The position numbers and the translations under genes were made by a program. Shown piece after piece: positions 53,417 to 63,111 of a stretch of 64,000 nucleotides of DNA. The notes under the pieces are model-generated. The model did not search any database, was not told the origin of the DNA, and saw only the letters and a program-made list of their open reading frames with translations. This DNA is from an uncultured Bacteroides sp. (GTDB lineage Bacteria > Bacteroidota > Bacteroidia > Cytophagales > Cyclobacteriaceae), in the NCBI GenBank assembly GCA_902168185.1, contig CABHOV010000017.1, forward strand, positions 1-64,000. Direction: 5' to 3'. The first letter of the stretch is position 1, and each line of letters opens with the position of its first letter.

Positions 53417-54877
53417 ATGGAGAAACTGATAGGAGATCTGGATGTATTGAGTCCTCAAGATACAGAAGCAACCGAGGCGATACATCTTTTAAAAGACGAA
53501 AATAGAGGTAATAAGCGCAAGCTATATATAGAGAGTTATGGATGTCAGATGAACTATGCTGACAGTGAGATCGTAGCATCGATTCTACAAAAAGAGGGAT
53601 TTGATACCACCTCTGATATAGCCGCTGCCGATGTTGTTTTTTTGAACACATGCTCGATCCGTGAAAAAGCGGAGCAGACCGTACGCTATCGCCTTACCCA
53701 TATTAATGGCCTGAAGAAACATAAACCGGAGTTATTAGTGGGCGTGCTCGGCTGCATGGCGGAGCGTTTAAAAGCAAAATTTCTGGAGGAAGAAAAGATA
53801 GTGGACCTGGTTGCCGGGCCAGATGCATACCGCGACCTTCCATCATTGATCAGTCAGGTAGACGAAGGTCAGAAGGCCGTGAACACATTCTTGTCACGCG
53901 AAGAAACGTATGCCGATATCAGTCCGGTGCGACTGAATTCAAATGGTGTTACAGGGTTCATCTCCATCATGAGAGGCTGCGATAACATGTGCTCGTTTTG
54001 CGTTGTACCGTTTACACGTGGCCGTGAGCGTAGCCGTGATCCACATTCTATAGTAGCAGAGGCGCAAGACTTGTTTGCAAAAGGTTTCCGTGAAGTAACA
54101 CTGCTTGGTCAGAATGTAGATTCATACAAATGGAGTCCGGAAGAAAACAGCAAAGCATGGATTGAAAAGAACGGCATAAACAACGTTGTAAACTTTGCTA
54201 ACCTGCTTGAGTTGGTCGCCAAGGTACATCCTGATCTCAGGGTACGATTTTCTACTTCTCATCCCAAGGATATAACGGATGAAGTATTATATACCATGGC
54301 CAAGTACGAGAACATCTGCAAAAACATTCACTTGCCTATGCAAAGTGGGAGTTCACGTATTCTTGATTTGATGAATCGTGGATATACACGCGAATGGTAT
54401 CTGGAAAAAGCGATGAGTATCCGCAGAATTCTCGGTGAGGATTGTGGTATATCTTCCGATATGATTACTGGCTTTTGCACTGAGACGGAAGAAGATCACC
54501 AGGATACGTTAAGTCTCATGAATCTTGTGAAGTATGACTTCGCCTATATGTTCTATTATTCTGAACGTCCGGGAACATTGGCTGCCAAGAAGTATACCGA
54601 TGATATCGCGCTGGATATAAAAAAGAAAAGACTGGAGGAAGTTGTAATCAGACAACGCGAGCACTCTCTGATACGAAATCTGCTTGACGTTGGTAAAGTA
54701 CACAAGGTATTGATTGAAGGATTTTCCAAACGATCAGAGAATGATCTGCAGGGACGCACTTCTACTAACAAAGTAGTTGTCTTCCCGAAAGGCACGCATA
54801 AAAAAGGTGAGTATGTTCATGTATTGGTCGAAGAATGTACTGGGGGAACACTGATAGGAAAAGTCGTGAACAGCTAA
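53417..54877 (+). CDS. miaB: tRNA-2-methylthio-N6-dimethylallyladenosine synthase MiaB
   Basis: Radical SAM methylthiotransferase that adds the methylthio group to i6A37 of tRNAs reading UNN codons. N-terminal cluster Cys43, Cys79 and Cys113; radical SAM cluster CDNMCSFC (Cys187, 191, 194); C-terminal TRAM domain. The frame is open from 53339, but the promoter and homologues favour the ATG at 53417 (486 residues). miaE, which hydroxylates the same nucleotide, is about 3.4 kb downstream on the other strand. Confidence 0.96.
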   Translation: MEKLIGDLDVLSPQDTEATEAIHLLKDENRGNKRKLYIESYGCQMNYADSEIVASILQKEGFDTTSDIAAADVVFLNTCSIREKAEQTVRYRLTHINGLKKHKPELLVGVLGCMAERLKAKFLEEEKIVDLVAGPDAYRDLPSLISQVDEGQKAVNTFLSREETYADISPVRLNSNGVTGFISIMRGCDNMCSFCVVPFTRGRERSRDPHSIVAEAQDLFAKGFREVTLLGQNVDSYKWSPEENSKAWIEKNGINNVVNFANLLELVAKVHPDLRVRFSTSHPKDITDEVLYTMAKYENICKNIHLPMQSGSSRILDLMNRGYTREWYLEKAMSIRRILGEDCGISSDMITGFCTETEEDHQDTLSLMNLVKYDFAYMFYYSERPGTLAAKKYTDDIALDIKKKRLEEVVIRQREHSLIRNLLDVGKVHKVLIEGFSKRSENDLQGRTSTNKVVVFPKGTHKKGEYVHVLVEECTGGTLIGKVVNS

Positions 54878-54958
54878 TTATCCGTAGCAGTTTAACAACA
54901 TAGTCCTGGTGTTTCTTCTCACTGGTAAAAAGAAGACCACAACGTTTTAACGGATAAT
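54877..54958 (+). promoter_or_regulatory. Structured leader before the sigma-54 activator gene
   Basis: ATTATCCGT (54877-54885) and ACGGATAAT (54950-54958) are exact inverses and close a domain that also contains an inner hairpin TCTTCT / AGAAGA (54914-54919, 54931-54936) extended by GTG / CAC. The outer arm ends 5 bp before the ATG at 54964, so folding would hide the start region. Not a simple terminator, because no T tract follows. Confidence 0.45.
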
Positions 54959-54963
54959 GATCC

Positions 54964-56226
54964 ATGGCAATTTCAGATTTAGAAATACAAAATGTAAAAC
55001 AACGCTTTGGTATAATCGGTAACTCTCCGTTGCTGAACAATGCTGTAAGTGTAGCAATACAAGTATCACCGACCGACATGTCGGTGTTGATTACAGGTGA
55101 GAGTGGAAGTGGTAAAGAATCCTTTTCCAAAATTATACATCACCTCAGCCCCCGCAAGCATGGGCAGTTTATTGCCATCAACTGCGGATCTATACCGGAA
55201 GGAACAATTGACTCCGAATTATTCGGTCATGAAAAAGGATCGTTCACGGGAGCACATGAAGCTCGTAAAGGATACTTTGAGGTAACAAACGGAGGCACAA
55301 TTTTCCTGGATGAAATTGGCGAGATGCCTCTCGGTACACAAGCCCGTTTACTTCGCGTACTTGAAAATGGTGAGTTCATTAAAGTAGGATCTTCCAAAGT
55401 TCAAAAAACAGATGTGCGTGTGGTGGCTGCTACCAACGTAAACCTGATGCGTAACGTTGAAGAAGGAAAGTTCAGAGAAGATCTATACTATCGTCTGAGC
55501 ACGGTGCCGATTTATGTTCCGCCTTTGCGTGAAAGAGGAAGAGATATAGAACTTCTATTCAGAAAATTCGCGACAGACTTCGCTGAGAAATATAGGGTGA
55601 AGCCTATTTCTCTAACGGATGACGCAAAAGAAATTCTGATAAAATATCGGTTTCCCGGAAACATCCGCCAGCTTAAAAATCTGGTGGAGCAGATCTCAGT
55701 TTTGTCAACGGATAATAAAGAGATCAATGCCGAGACATTTCAACGCTATCTTCCAAAAGAAAATAGTCTTCCTGCTATATATAAGAATTCGCTATCCGAA
55801 AAAGACGGTGTATCTGAACGTGATATCTTATATAAGGTGTTGTTCGACATGAAGAAGGATTTTAACGATTTGAAAAAGCTGGTGCTGGATACATTTACAA
55901 ATCCATCAAAGGCAGCACAGATCGTAAAGGAACATCCCGGCCTCTTCGAAGGTATTCATCAGGAAGGAAACAACGGTTCTTCTTCAGAAGCAGTGGTGCT
56001 GAATTTGCCACCAGCCAACATGGAAGACAACGAGCATGTTGAAGATGTTCATGACATTACACATGAAACGGAAGACGATTCTCTTTCGATCGAGAAAAAA
56101 GAAAAAGAGCTGATCGTGAGAGCGCTTCGAAAAAATAATAACAAACGTAAATATGCGGCACGCGATTTGGGCATTTCCGAAAGGACCTTGTATAGAAAAA
56201 TAAAACAGTACGATCTTGAAGAATAA
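54964..56226 (+). CDS. Sigma-54-dependent transcription activator without receiver domain
   Basis: 420 residues. The AAA+ domain starts almost at once: Walker A GESGSGKE (45-52), GSFTGA (92-97, the loop that touches sigma-54; usual form GAFTGA), Walker B GGTIFLDEIGEMP, arginine region FREDLYYRLS. After the AAA+ domain comes a linker of about 80 residues (Ser/Glu/His-rich) and a Fis-type helix-turn-helix at the end (KYAARDLGISERTLYRKI). With no sensory domain, control must come from level, leader structure or a partner. lptE begins 4 bp after the stop. Confidence 0.93.
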   Translation: MAISDLEIQNVKQRFGIIGNSPLLNNAVSVAIQVSPTDMSVLITGESGSGKESFSKIIHHLSPRKHGQFIAINCGSIPEGTIDSELFGHEKGSFTGAHEARKGYFEVTNGGTIFLDEIGEMPLGTQARLLRVLENGEFIKVGSSKVQKTDVRVVAATNVNLMRNVEEGKFREDLYYRLSTVPIYVPPLRERGRDIELLFRKFATDFAEKYRVKPISLTDDAKEILIKYRFPGNIRQLKNLVEQISVLSTDNKEINAETFQRYLPKENSLPAIYKNSLSEKDGVSERDILYKVLFDMKKDFNDLKKLVLDTFTNPSKAAQIVKEHPGLFEGIHQEGNNGSSSEAVVLNLPPANMEDNEHVEDVHDITHETEDDSLSIEKKEKELIVRALRKNNNKRKYAARDLGISERTLYRKIKQYDLEE

Positions 56227-56230
56227 ACGT

Positions 56231-56785
56231 ATGGGCATGCGCATGCCTCTCTCCTACATTCACCCGGCATCTTTACTATTTTCGATTATATGTTTGACTG
56301 GCACCTTGCTGCTCGAGTCATGCGGCGTATATTCCTTTACAGGAACCAGCACACAGGCCAAGACTATATCTATAAACGAGTTCTATAATAATGCAGATCT
56401 TGGGGCTGCTAACATGAGCCAGACATTTACCAATGATCTGAAAACATATCTCATTCAGAATTCTGACCTGACGGTGATACAGGAAGAAGGTGAATTACAG
56501 ATGGATGGCGAGATCACTGATTTCAGGCTCACTCCTATTTCGCCCGTCTCCACTGGGAACGAAACGCAGATCAACAATGCTTCATCCACACGGTTGACGA
56601 TCACCGTAAAGGTAACGTACGTCAACACACTGGATGAAACGATGAGCTTCAAGGATAAATCATTCTCTTTCTATAAGGATTTCACCAACGACCAGAACTT
56701 CGCTGACATAGAAGAACGACTGACTAAAGAGATTTTCGACAGGATTATCAATGACATCTTCAATGCTTCCGTTGCCAATTGGTAA
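56231..56785 (+). CDS. lptE: LPS assembly lipoprotein LptE-like
   Basis: About 184 residues. Lipobox LLESC, then the Bacteroidota LptE pattern CGVYSFTGTST, AKTISINEFYNNADLG and FTNDLKTYLIQNSDLTVIQ, ending with FDRIINDIFNASVANW. Would plug the LptD barrel at the outer membrane. The longest frame starts with TTG at 56216 inside the previous gene; the ATG at 56231 is more likely. Operon with the sigma-54 activator gene and, downstream, a 343-residue protein and secG. Confidence 0.87.
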   Translation: MGMRMPLSYIHPASLLFSIICLTGTLLLESCGVYSFTGTSTQAKTISINEFYNNADLGAANMSQTFTNDLKTYLIQNSDLTVIQEEGELQMDGEITDFRLTPISPVSTGNETQINNASSTRLTITVKVTYVNTLDETMSFKDKSFSFYKDFTNDQNFADIEERLTKEIFDRIINDIFNASVANW

Positions 56786-56809
56786 AATTTAGTATTTTTA
56801 CCTTTAGGC

Positions 56810-57841
56810 ATGACATCTGTGGAAAAAGATCTATTCATAAAAGTTTTAAATCGTTACTCTGATAGCTCCGTTGAAGAGGCTAAGGAAGTGCTTTCCCTGA
56901 AGGAGAGTTTCCCCTATAGCCAGTTGCTCCACGCACTGTCGGCTCGCTTGGCTAAAGACCATGGTTTTAGTTCGCATCAATCTGAACTTCAGATCGCTGC
57001 AGTATATGCTGCCGATCGCGGAGTACTCAAAGAAGTGATGACAGAAGAAACTATACAGCTTCAGTATCCTGAGAAAACAACATTTGTCTCTGATGCCGAT
57101 AACACGGTTGTAGTTTCCCCTTCTTTTACAGTTGCAGCACGCACAACAGGAGAGTCAAATCTCGTGGAAGAAGTAATGCACGACCTGGAGAGACTTCACC
57201 AACTCAGACACAATTTTGAAATGTTGTTTGATGACCATCAACCTGCTGCACACAGCAATGTTGTTGAAGCTGTTGAAGAAGAAGAGCCTGAAGTAGAAGA
57301 GGTTCAAAAAGACACAACGAAATCGAAGAAGGAGCGCATCAAGGAACTCGCGAAAGCTACACAAGCGAAGTCTGAACCTGAGGAGACTAAATCGAAAAAA
57401 GAACGCATTATAGAATTGGCAAAGGCCTCACAGGAAAAGGGAGACGATACTCCTGAATCTGAGCCCGAACCAAAAACCAAGGGTAGAAAAAAAAAGAGCG
57501 AAAACTCCGGTGAAGAGTTAATTGAAGAAATTGCCAACAAGGAAGAGCTTAGCCCTGAGGGAGATAAGCAAAAAGAGCAACTTGAGATCATTGAGCAGTT
57601 CATTAAGATTCAACCCTCAATCACACAAACCAAAGAGAAACCTTTTACCCCTCCTACCGGAGATCTGTCTACAATAAAAACCGGCGAGTTTGGTGACAAC
57701 ATAGTTTCCGAAACGCTGGTCGAAATTTTAGTAAAACAAGGAAAAAAAGACAAGGCTATAGAAGTTCTGAAAAAGCTTATTTGGAAGTTTCCACAAAAAA
57801 AGGCTTACTTTGCGGCTCAAATTGAAGATCTAAGAAAATAA
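56810..57841 (+). CDS. Conserved charged protein, function unknown
   Basis: 343 residues. A helical N-terminal domain (about 1-145), a long charged and probably disordered middle with a duplicated motif (TKSKKERIKELAKATQ and TKSKKERIIELAKASQ), and a C-terminal TPR-like segment (VSETLVEILVKQGKKDKAIE). No signal peptide. Between lptE and secG, 24 bp and 3 bp from them; this position is conserved in Cytophagales as I recall it. Perhaps a scaffold near the membrane. Confidence 0.72.
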   Translation: MTSVEKDLFIKVLNRYSDSSVEEAKEVLSLKESFPYSQLLHALSARLAKDHGFSSHQSELQIAAVYAADRGVLKEVMTEETIQLQYPEKTTFVSDADNTVVVSPSFTVAARTTGESNLVEEVMHDLERLHQLRHNFEMLFDDHQPAAHSNVVEAVEEEEPEVEEVQKDTTKSKKERIKELAKATQAKSEPEETKSKKERIIELAKASQEKGDDTPESEPEPKTKGRKKKSENSGEELIEEIANKEELSPEGDKQKEQLEIIEQFIKIQPSITQTKEKPFTPPTGDLSTIKTGEFGDNIVSETLVEILVKQGKKDKAIEVLKKLIWKFPQKKAYFAAQIEDLRK

Positions 57842-57844
57842 AGT

Positions 57845-58186
57845 ATGTACGCATTAGTTATCGGTTTAATCATCCTTTTCTCAGTACTGTTGGTATTGGT
57901 TGTTCTGGCGCAAAATTCTAAAGGTGGTGGCTTAACCAGCCAATTCGGTGGTTCTGCAGCCAGCAACATTATCGGTGTAAAAAAGACTGGTGATCTTTTG
58001 GAAAAACTTACCTGGAGCTTTATCATCGGTATTATGATACTTTGCCTGTCTACCAATTTTATCACTGCAGACAGAGGCGGTTCATCAAACTCGATTCTTG
58101 ATAGAGCTGGTGAACAAGCTCCTGCTCAACAAGCACCAGCACTCGATCTGCCTGCTGACAACGCTCCTACTGATACAACGAAATAA
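57845..58186 (+). CDS. secG: Preprotein translocase subunit SecG
   Basis: Small subunit of the SecYEG channel. 113 residues: two membrane helices (LVIGLIILFSVLLVLVVLAQ and WSFIIGIMILCLSTNFI) with NSKGGGLTSQFGG between them, and an Ala/Pro-rich tail. ATG start 3 bp after the previous stop. Confidence 0.94.
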   Translation: MYALVIGLIILFSVLLVLVVLAQNSKGGGLTSQFGGSAASNIIGVKKTGDLLEKLTWSFIIGIMILCLSTNFITADRGGSSNSILDRAGEQAPAQQAPALDLPADNAPTDTTK

Positions 58187-58210
58187 GAATTATACTCTTG
58201 AAATATATAG

Positions 58211-58236
58211 CGGGCTGCCTTTGGTAGCCCGTTTTT
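58211..58236 (+). terminator. Intrinsic terminator of the secG operon
   Basis: CGGGCT / AGCCCG stem with a nine-base loop, followed by TTTTTATTTT on the plus strand. Confidence 0.88.
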
Positions 58237-58239
58237 ATT

Positions 58240-58842
58240 TTAATGCATTCGATCTCCCCGCACATCCAGGTTCTTTACGATCTCGGCTTCCAGTTCCAGC
58301 AACTCATTCCAACGGTTCATCACTACATCTTCCGGCATATACTCTTTCGCCAGTTGAAGAAACTTCTTGTAGTGACCAGCTTCTGAAATCATCAGTTCGT
58401 GATAAAACTCAGCAAGTTCGGGATCGGGTATATTCTTCCAGAGTATCTTGAATCGTTCACAGCTTCGCGCTTCGATCAACGCATTCATTAGCAACCGCTC
58501 CGTAAGTTGTTGCTCGCGCGAACCTCCACGTTGAATCACCTGGTTTAGTTTATCAACATACTCATCCTTTCGTTGCTTGCCCAGGCTCCATCCGCGTTTT
58601 CGCAGTTCAGCAACAACCCGCTCAAAGTGACTCCATTCTTCCGCCACAATGGGCATCAGCTCTTCTACAAGCTTGTCCTTTTCAGGATACTGAACGATAA
58701 TTGATATACCCGATGAAGCAGCCTTCTGTTCGCAGTAAGCATGATCAACAAGAATCTCTTGGATATGTGTTTCCGCGATATCGATCCAGCGTGGATCTGT
58801 AGGTAATTCGAGCCCGAGTGTGAATTTATCTTTTGCTTCCAT
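58240..58842 (-). CDS. miaE: tRNA-(ms2io6A) hydroxylase MiaE
   Basis: Diiron mono-oxygenase that hydroxylates the isopentenyl group of ms2i6A37. 200 residues of ferritin-like helices with the iron ligands in EILVDHAYCEQKA, EEWSHFERV, EARSCERF and SEAGHYKKF. Acts after MiaB on the same base. ATG start; convergent with the secG operon. Confidence 0.94.
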   Translation of the reverse strand: MEAKDKFTLGLELPTDPRWIDIAETHIQEILVDHAYCEQKAASSGISIIVQYPEKDKLVEELMPIVAEEWSHFERVVAELRKRGWSLGKQRKDEYVDKLNQVIQRGGSREQQLTERLLMNALIEARSCERFKILWKNIPDPELAEFYHELMISEAGHYKKFLQLAKEYMPEDVVMNRWNELLELEAEIVKNLDVRGDRMH

Positions 58843-58933
58843 GGATTACAGTTGAAAGATTAAATAGAAAAAGCACTATAGTCAACGCTTTAATTATTGT
58901 GCCCGATATACTTCTGAATCCCTAAGCTACTGA

Positions 58934-60898
58934 CTAATCGTAAAATGACCAATCGAAGCCAAAGTCGATTACGTTCCGCTGCCCGGGATAATGTGGTGTA
59001 GGTAAATATCCCTCTTTCGTGATGGCTTGCATCAGGTTATTATACTTTAAAAATATCCTTCCGCGTTTGATCCTGGCGTTCAGGAAAATATCAATCAAAG
59101 GAAATTGAAGCGATGTAAAAGTTTGCTGCACATAGAATTGCTGTGTAGGGACATCGTATCCCATAGCATGATAGGATGATTTCCAATGAACATCAACCCC
59201 CATATGTATATCAAAATTGCCATTGAAGAAAATGTTCTCGTATGAAAGCTGACCGTTCAAAAACAAGTCAGGCACCTGAATTGCATCTTCGGCATTCTGC
59301 AGTACACGGGTATATATAGCCTTTCCCTTCATGTGAATGTGCCTGGCAAGTACCAATGACAAATTCACTTCGGGTGCTATAAAAACTTGCCCGGCGGATG
59401 TTTGTACAGGCAATACGGTTTGATCTAAACCAAAGTCTCCTTCTTTAAAAAATATATAGTTACCCAGACGCGTAAAGGTTAAACCAGGCGAAACTGAAAG
59501 TGTGCTTGAATTGTAATGGATATAGCCATTTACCTGCGTAACGTTAACATCGCTGAATCCCGTAGGATATGTAAAGGATGGATACCAAACATCATGGCTA
59601 CCACGGTATGCCTGCTGGATGAAAGACGGAGCATATTGAGCCTGCTTAACGGTAGCTTCAAACCACCGACTTTTTATACTTCCTTCAATACGGTAATTAC
59701 CGGTTTGCATAACTTCAACCCAGCCACTTACTTCACCGATCGAATCAAGACGTAACGACATACGTCCACCGAGGTAGCTTTCTGTGCCTTTGGTCTTCAA
59801 GCCAAGTGTGTCTTCAGCCGCACTGATATAGTCGTACGTCATGTTGTAGTTACGAAGAGCATAGTAACCATTATAGAACAACTTCAGAAGATTTCCTTTA
59901 ATCCCCACTTCATTTCTTGTGTACTTGAACTTCACACCATCATCCACATGCGTGCTGTCAAATTCTGTGTGATCGAAATAATCGGCAGGTTCTGAGGCCG
60001 GTGTATCGCGAAATGCATTGCTCTGGCGGTAGCGATCAAACACATGGTATACCTGTAACGCTTTCCCGATCTCATACTGATGGAAGAGGTGCAAATTCAT
60101 ACGCAACTCTCTGCTGAGCGCTTCTGTAAGCGATGGCTGTGCATTGGTAAAAAAGTAATCGGCATACTGAAAGTCGGTGGTGTTGCGTAATACACCTCCA
60201 TACTCATCGGCCTGCATGCTGTTTCTCCGGAAATTGAAGAACAGGCGATACGTACTGTCTTTCGATTGATAGGCAGTATATATATCATAATAATTGGAGA
60301 GTACATTTCGGTCTCCTTTACCGGCACGCTGAATCTGCTTATCAATAAACAACCCTCTGTAGTTAAAGCCGACATTCCAGAGTGGCGTAATGTTACGGCT
60401 ATATTCAGCACGTGTTATCGATCGTCCCTTTCCTCCCAGCGTTACGCGCATGTTTGTATAGGGAGATCTCGTATTGTAATACTTTACTTCCTCCGTATCC
60501 CAGACAGGATCATACTGATGAAAGCCAGCGCTCACACCAATGACATCCGGAACCTGGTAATAAATCGGATTCATCGCTGTGCCGATATTGCCAAGGTCCT
60601 GGTACATATTTTCCCGCTGCTGGATATATGTATAGCGATGAAAATTTCGTGGTGTTGTATCTATAAAGTGATAGGTCTGTCGATTCAGAAAAACATCCTT
60701 CTCAAAGTAATAGCGGGAAGTCTTGGGGCCGTAAACTTGTTTGGTGGTATCATCGATAATCCGCGATCCTCTTCGGGGCGCATCATCCTGCGCACGAGCA
60801 GTCAGACCGATTGCCAAAAGACCTGTGAAAAGTATTACTTTTGTAAAACGCACGCGCAAAAATAGACTTTTAAATGATTTGAGATGTTTTCTGCTCAT
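58934..60898 (-). CDS. Putative porin, Bacteroidota type
   Basis: 654 residues, signal peptide (VILFTGLLAIGLTARA before QDDA). Large barrel with many aromatic strands and the family pattern NMYQDLGNIGTAMNPIYY, PYTNMRVTLGGKGRSITRAE. Permeability and substrate unknown. The 5' end overlaps lpxK by 29 bp, so it is in the same operon. Confidence 0.87.
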   Translation of the reverse strand: MSRKHLKSFKSLFLRVRFTKVILFTGLLAIGLTARAQDDAPRRGSRIIDDTTKQVYGPKTSRYYFEKDVFLNRQTYHFIDTTPRNFHRYTYIQQRENMYQDLGNIGTAMNPIYYQVPDVIGVSAGFHQYDPVWDTEEVKYYNTRSPYTNMRVTLGGKGRSITRAEYSRNITPLWNVGFNYRGLFIDKQIQRAGKGDRNVLSNYYDIYTAYQSKDSTYRLFFNFRRNSMQADEYGGVLRNTTDFQYADYFFTNAQPSLTEALSRELRMNLHLFHQYEIGKALQVYHVFDRYRQSNAFRDTPASEPADYFDHTEFDSTHVDDGVKFKYTRNEVGIKGNLLKLFYNGYYALRNYNMTYDYISAAEDTLGLKTKGTESYLGGRMSLRLDSIGEVSGWVEVMQTGNYRIEGSIKSRWFEATVKQAQYAPSFIQQAYRGSHDVWYPSFTYPTGFSDVNVTQVNGYIHYNSSTLSVSPGLTFTRLGNYIFFKEGDFGLDQTVLPVQTSAGQVFIAPEVNLSLVLARHIHMKGKAIYTRVLQNAEDAIQVPDLFLNGQLSYENIFFNGNFDIHMGVDVHWKSSYHAMGYDVPTQQFYVQQTFTSLQFPLIDIFLNARIKRGRIFLKYNNLMQAITKEGYLPTPHYPGQRNVIDFGFDWSFYD

Positions 60899-61925
60899 TC
60901 AGAACTGCATTTAAAATCATCGCATCAAAATCCTGTCCACTTTTTAAGAATTTCACTTCTATCGGAATATAAAATAATGGAAGCGTCTTTATTTCGCTTG
61001 CTAATTTCTTATCGGCCAGCTTCACCATATCTTTTTCTGTAGTGATAAAGCTCACGGAGGAATCTTCGTTCGCTATAGCCTTCAGGCGTTTAACATCCTC
61101 CGGGGTATATTGATGATGGTCTGCAAAATCAAGGTGTCTGACAATGGTATAGGCCGATGCTATAAATTTTTTGAAAGGCTCTGCGTTGGCAATCCCGGTA
61201 ATGAGTACAACACGGGCCTGGAGTTGGCGTGCTGCATCACCAAAGGCAACCGTATCTCCATAGTGGATGGTTGAAAAGAAAACGGGCTTGGAGGCATACG
61301 TTCTCACAGATTGTTCAATACTCATACGTTCATCATCCGATATTTCCGATGGACATTTTGTAATAACAATAGCATCAGCCCTTGCAGCGCTGCTCCGCGA
61401 TTCACGCAGGCGACCTGCCGGTAAAAGGTAATCGGTATAGAAGGGACGATTGTAATCGGATAACAATACATTAAAGGATGCCTTTACGCGTCTGTGCTGA
61501 TAAGCATCATCCAGCAAAATCACATCTGTATCGTCATGCTCTTGCAGAATATTAGGAATGGCAAAAGCGCGATCCTCTCCTACCGACACGATCACTTTAT
61601 CTTTAAACTTCTTGTAAAACTGAATCGGTTCGTCACCTATAGTTGAGGCATCATCCTGATCAGATGCAATTCGAAATCCCTTGGTCTCTCTTCCATAGCC
61701 GCGGCTTAGCGTTGCAATTTTATACTCATTCCTCAGCAGGCGGATCAAGTGCTCGATCATAGGCGTCTTTCCTGTGCCTCCTACAGTGAGATTACCAACA
61801 TTAATGACCGGTATATCAAATTCAGCAGATGGTTTGAGACCGCGATCATATAGCATGTTCCGCAGACCCGTAATAATATTATACAGGACAGCAAAAGGGA
61901 ACAACAGAATGCGAAGTAGTGCCAT
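60870..61925 (-). CDS. lpxK: Tetraacyldisaccharide 4'-kinase LpxK
   Basis: Phosphorylates the 4' position of lipid A disaccharide at the inner membrane. 351 residues; N-terminal membrane-associated segment, Walker A GGTGKT (49-54), LSRGYGRETKGF, DAYQHRR and TEKDMVKL are family signatures. ATG start at 61925; a -7-like box TATTTTTG (61945-61938, minus strand) lies just upstream. Confidence 0.95.
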   Translation of the reverse strand: MALLRILLFPFAVLYNIITGLRNMLYDRGLKPSAEFDIPVINVGNLTVGGTGKTPMIEHLIRLLRNEYKIATLSRGYGRETKGFRIASDQDDASTIGDEPIQFYKKFKDKVIVSVGEDRAFAIPNILQEHDDTDVILLDDAYQHRRVKASFNVLLSDYNRPFYTDYLLPAGRLRESRSSAARADAIVITKCPSEISDDERMSIEQSVRTYASKPVFFSTIHYGDTVAFGDAARQLQARVVLITGIANAEPFKKFIASAYTIVRHLDFADHHQYTPEDVKRLKAIANEDSSVSFITTEKDMVKLADKKLASEIKTLPLFYIPIEVKFLKSGQDFDAMILNAVLNEQKTSQII

Positions 61926-61970
61926 GAATATTCAAATCAAAAATAAGATGTTCACTTTATCAGGAGCCAT

Positions 61971-61978
61971 TAACTTTG
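61971..61978 (+). promoter_or_regulatory. -7 box of the nif3-like operon
   Basis: TAACTTTG matches TAnnTTTG, with a start predicted near 61985 and a leader of about 23 nt. Divergent from the lpxK box in the same 80-bp gap. Confidence 0.5.
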
Positions 61979-62007
61979 AAGCATAACTTCACCCGAACAA
62001 TAAACAC

Positions 62008-63108
62008 ATGGCTGTAAAGATAAAAGATGTAACCGATTACCTCGAATCCATTGCTCCAAGAAGCTACCAGGAATCATACGACAATGCAGGGCTTATTACG
62101 GGTGATCCAACGTGGGCAGTACAAGGTATATTGGTTACGCTGGACTGTATCGAGTCCGTTGTGGACGAAGCTATAGCAAAGCGCTGCAATCTTATTGTAG
62201 CACACCACCCGATTGTGTTTCGCGGTTTGAAACAGTTAAACGGCAACGGTTATGTAGAGCGCACGGTGATCAAAGCCATTAAGAATGATATCGCGATCTA
62301 CGCCATTCATACTAATCTTGATAACGTACACACCGGTGTGAATAGAAAGATTTGTGAGAAGATAGGTTTGAAGAATCTGCGAATATTATCTCCTAAAAAA
62401 GAAACGCTAACCAAACTAGTCACTTTTATTCCAACCGAAAATGCAGAAAATGTACTAGCAGCCCTTCATCATGCGGGTGCCGGTGAGATCGGTAACTATA
62501 AAAACTGTAGCTTTCGTTTGAATGGAACCGGTACTTTTATGCCAACCGACAAAGCAAATCCTCATATCGGTGAAGCTAACAAGCAGGAATATGTTGAGGA
62601 AGTCAGAGCCGAAGTGATTTTTCCTTCGCATTTAGAATCAAAAATTTTAAAAGCGCTTCGACAATCGCATCCTTACGAAGAAGTTGCATATTATTTAACG
62701 CCCTTATTGAATGAGAATCAAGAGGTTGGATCGGGAATGATAGGTGAGCTTGAAACTCCGATTGAACCATTAGTCTTTCTTACAGGTTTAAAGTCTAGTA
62801 TGGATTTACAAGTGATCCGTCACACAAAAATATCAGGAGGCCAAATTAAAAAAGTGGCCGTTTGCGGGGGCTCAGGCAGTTTTATGCTTCCTCACGCATT
62901 ACAATCCGGAGCCGACATCCTTGTTACGGCTGACTTTAAATACCATGAATTTTTCGATGCCGATAACCGCATAATAATTGCAGATATTGGTCATTATGAA
63001 AGCGAAGTATTCACCAAAGAACTTTTACAGGATGTTTTAATGAAAAAATTTTCTACTTTTGCGATCATTTTTTCAGAAACTGCCACGAATCCAATTAGCT
63101 ACCTATAA
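62008..63108 (+). CDS. Nif3-like dinuclear metal center protein
   Basis: 366 residues. Metal ligands in VAHHPIVFRG (His66, His67), HTNLDN, and C-terminal DIGHYESE; a CutA1/PII-like insert of about 130 residues splits the two Nif3 halves, as in Bacillus YqfO. Members of the family bind two metals; enzymatic role is not settled (GTP cyclohydrolase activity has been claimed for some). ATG start; next gene follows after 3 bp. Confidence 0.9.
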   Translation: MAVKIKDVTDYLESIAPRSYQESYDNAGLITGDPTWAVQGILVTLDCIESVVDEAIAKRCNLIVAHHPIVFRGLKQLNGNGYVERTVIKAIKNDIAIYAIHTNLDNVHTGVNRKICEKIGLKNLRILSPKKETLTKLVTFIPTENAENVLAALHHAGAGEIGNYKNCSFRLNGTGTFMPTDKANPHIGEANKQEYVEEVRAEVIFPSHLESKILKALRQSHPYEEVAYYLTPLLNENQEVGSGMIGELETPIEPLVFLTGLKSSMDLQVIRHTKISGGQIKKVAVCGGSGSFMLPHALQSGADILVTADFKYHEFFDADNRIIIADIGHYESEVFTKELLQDVLMKKFSTFAIIFSETATNPISYL

Positions 63109-63111
63109 CGA

